From positions 30,779,397 through 30,843,396 of the forward strand of contig OY744519.1 of NCBI GenBank assembly GCA_963556195.1: a stretch of 64,000 bases of DNA, read 5' to 3'. The position numbers and the translations under genes are program-made. A model generated the notes under the pieces. That model was not told the DNA's origin. It saw nothing but the letters and a program-made list of their open reading frames with translations, and did not search any database. This document shows, piece by piece, positions 62,951-64,000 of the stretch (position 1 is its first letter; every line of letters starts with the position of its first letter). The DNA is from Sepiola atlantica (lineage: Eukaryota > Mollusca > Cephalopoda > Sepiida > Sepiolidae).

Positions 62951-63532
62951 TTTGATGCCATAAAAGACTTGAATCTTCCATTCACACAAGATGCTTTCAG
63001 TTCATAAAGTCATTCATTCACGCAAATCCACATACACACAAACATATGAATATATGTTATATGCACATGGAGGCAAGTGTGTATATATACACACATACAT
63101 ATAGGCTATATGTATCTACGTATATACACTATTTTGTTTTTTGATTTTTTTTTTAAACGATTTATGCTTTATTTTTTAAATTTTATTTTGTTGGGAAAGG
63201 GAGGGATTTATACATAAAAAAATGTTTTGTTGTTTTTAAAACTCTATTCATTAGCCAGCCGAGAGGTGTGATGTGGAATGATGCAATACACTTGAATAAT
63301 TTAAACATACAAATAAAAAGTGCTTAATAATAATAATAATAATAATAATAACGTTCCATAATTTCCTCTTCAATTATTAGTAATGTTGGGGTTGGGAGAA
63401 GGCTCACAACAAATGAGAGGGGGGGGGGGGCGAATAATAGTAGTTTAGAAATTTGGCATCCAACTTTCCAACTAGCACTGACCAAACATGAATTCTTTGA
63501 TTTTTTTTGAAGACATTTGTTTTTTAATTTCT

Positions 63533-63534
<2 letters not shown>
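62951..63534. other. AT-rich sequence with small simple repeats
   Basis: Contains (CA)/(TA) stretches near 63020-63130, an (AAT)n run at 63326-63350 and a G run at 63420. Nothing else recognised. Confidence 0.55.

Positions 63535-63609
<75 letters not shown>
63535..63609. repeat. (GA)n microsatellite
   Basis: About 75 bases of pure GA. Confidence 0.96.
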
Positions 63610-63612
<3 letters not shown>

Positions 63613-63661
63613 ATATTCTGTGTGGTTCTACTTTATATTTTTATGCCCTACACTATATATA

Positions 63662-63733
63662 GGCGTCTACAGACAGTCGTTTCGTCATCTACGACTCATC
63701 AGTGTGGCTAGACGTAACAAGTGTATCCACGCC
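63662..63733 (-). ncRNA. Type I hammerhead ribozyme, intact core
   Basis: Minus strand: ACA, CUGAUGA (core box), stem II GUCG-UAGA-UGAC (G10.1-C11.1, U-A, C-G, G-U), GAAAC, loop GACU, cleavage triplet GUC, then UGU. Stem III is the very short AC/GU helix seen in hammerheads of animal retroelements. Stem I is ACA/UGU plus CGUCU/AGACG with AGCC bulged, and the outer GGCGU/ACGCC can also pair. Predicted cut between 63672 and 63671. All invariant core bases are present. Confidence 0.82.
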
Positions 63734-63795
63734 AAGATTTGAAACCTGAACGTGCAAATATGATGAGCACCTAAGTGATTTATCCACTGCGCAAA
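63662..63795 (-). mobile_element. tRNA-like SINE carrying a hammerhead ribozyme
   Basis: On the minus strand a tRNA-like promoter comes first: GCGCAGTGGATAA (A box region, 63780-63792) and CAGGTTTCAAATCTTGG (B box region, about 63733-63749). The hammerhead at 63733-63662 follows directly. The 8783-8876 copy shares the B box and ribozyme but lacks the A box. SINE-like elements with pol III boxes and hammerheads are known from schistosomes (the Sm-alpha family); this looks similar in plan. The 3' limit is unknown. Confidence 0.7.
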
Positions 63796-63977
63796 CAAAA
63801 TCGCCTCTGACAGTATATGAAATTATAGCACTATATGTACTATCGTTGTTTACATATATTTTTACCATGCTACCGGTAATCTCAGAAATCTATTCTTTAC
63901 AGAAAATTATTGCGTTATGCTCAGTGAAAACCATTATTTCCTCTACCAGAGAGCCCAACCCATAAGTGGGAAGCATA

Positions 63978-64000
63978 TACATATATATATATATATATAT
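63978..64000. repeat. (TA)n microsatellite running off the window
   Basis: The window ends within a TA run. Confidence 0.9.

Overview
The window is a piece of a repeat-rich animal nuclear genome. It is AT-rich, has very long (TA)n, (GA)n and triplet runs, and shows no operons or dense host genes. The jockey/CR1-like LINEs, CsRn1-type Ty3/gypsy element, BED-finger hAT, mariner remnants, Penelope-like reverse transcriptase, Helitron-type ends and several SINE families would fit a mollusc, most likely a cephalopod. That placement is inferred from composition and element types, not from a recognised host gene. I found no complete host protein-coding gene.

Layout. 0-15 kb: a 625-bp foldback element, a palindrome with hammerhead-like relics, a candidate minus-strand promoter/first exon (6.06-6.25 kb), SINEs, a decayed hammerhead ribozyme (8.8 kb), LINE 3' ends, a hAT MITE, a CpG-rich patch and a triplet array. 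13-26 kb: three or more decayed LINE copies, a complete but frameshifted BED/hAT transposon with terminal repeats and target-site duplication (15.7-18.0 kb), and SINEs inserted into LINEs and other repeats. 26-35 kb: foldbacks, a Helitron-like end, a 74-bp satellite (28.5-30.4 kb), and a retrozyme-like unit with two direct 116-bp repeats, each holding a hammerhead (34.46-34.93 kb). 35.5-40.4 kb: a broken CsRn1-type gypsy element whose 3' end is an inverted, near-identical copy of its own pol joined to LTR sequence. 41-46 kb: a mariner split by the second 626-bp foldback, nested SINEs and a young tRNA-derived SINE in another mariner. 46-52 kb: two solo LTRs with perfect 4-bp duplications, an 86-bp satellite, MITEs and palindromes beside (TA)n. 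52-58 kb: a U2-headed SINE, Helitron-type ends, a foldback with telomere-like sequence, LINE debris and a candidate terminal exon. 59.5-64 kb: a perfect 98-bp palindrome, a nearly intact Penelope-like element (one frameshift in an A run), and a tRNA-like promoter followed by a hammerhead with an intact core.

How the parts relate. The autonomous elements (LINE, Penelope-like, gypsy, hAT, mariner, Helitron) are the plausible movers of the short non-autonomous ones. Two abundant SINE families have different heads, one of them derived from U2 snRNA, but share a 3' tail; this suggests one LINE partner recognises that tail. The hammerheads form a second theme: an intact-core one behind a tRNA-like promoter, two in a tandem retrozyme-like unit, and several relics in palindromes. 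The most interesting observations are the U2-headed SINE family, the SINE with a built-in hammerhead, the 349-nt retrozyme-like unit, and the folded-back gypsy element.
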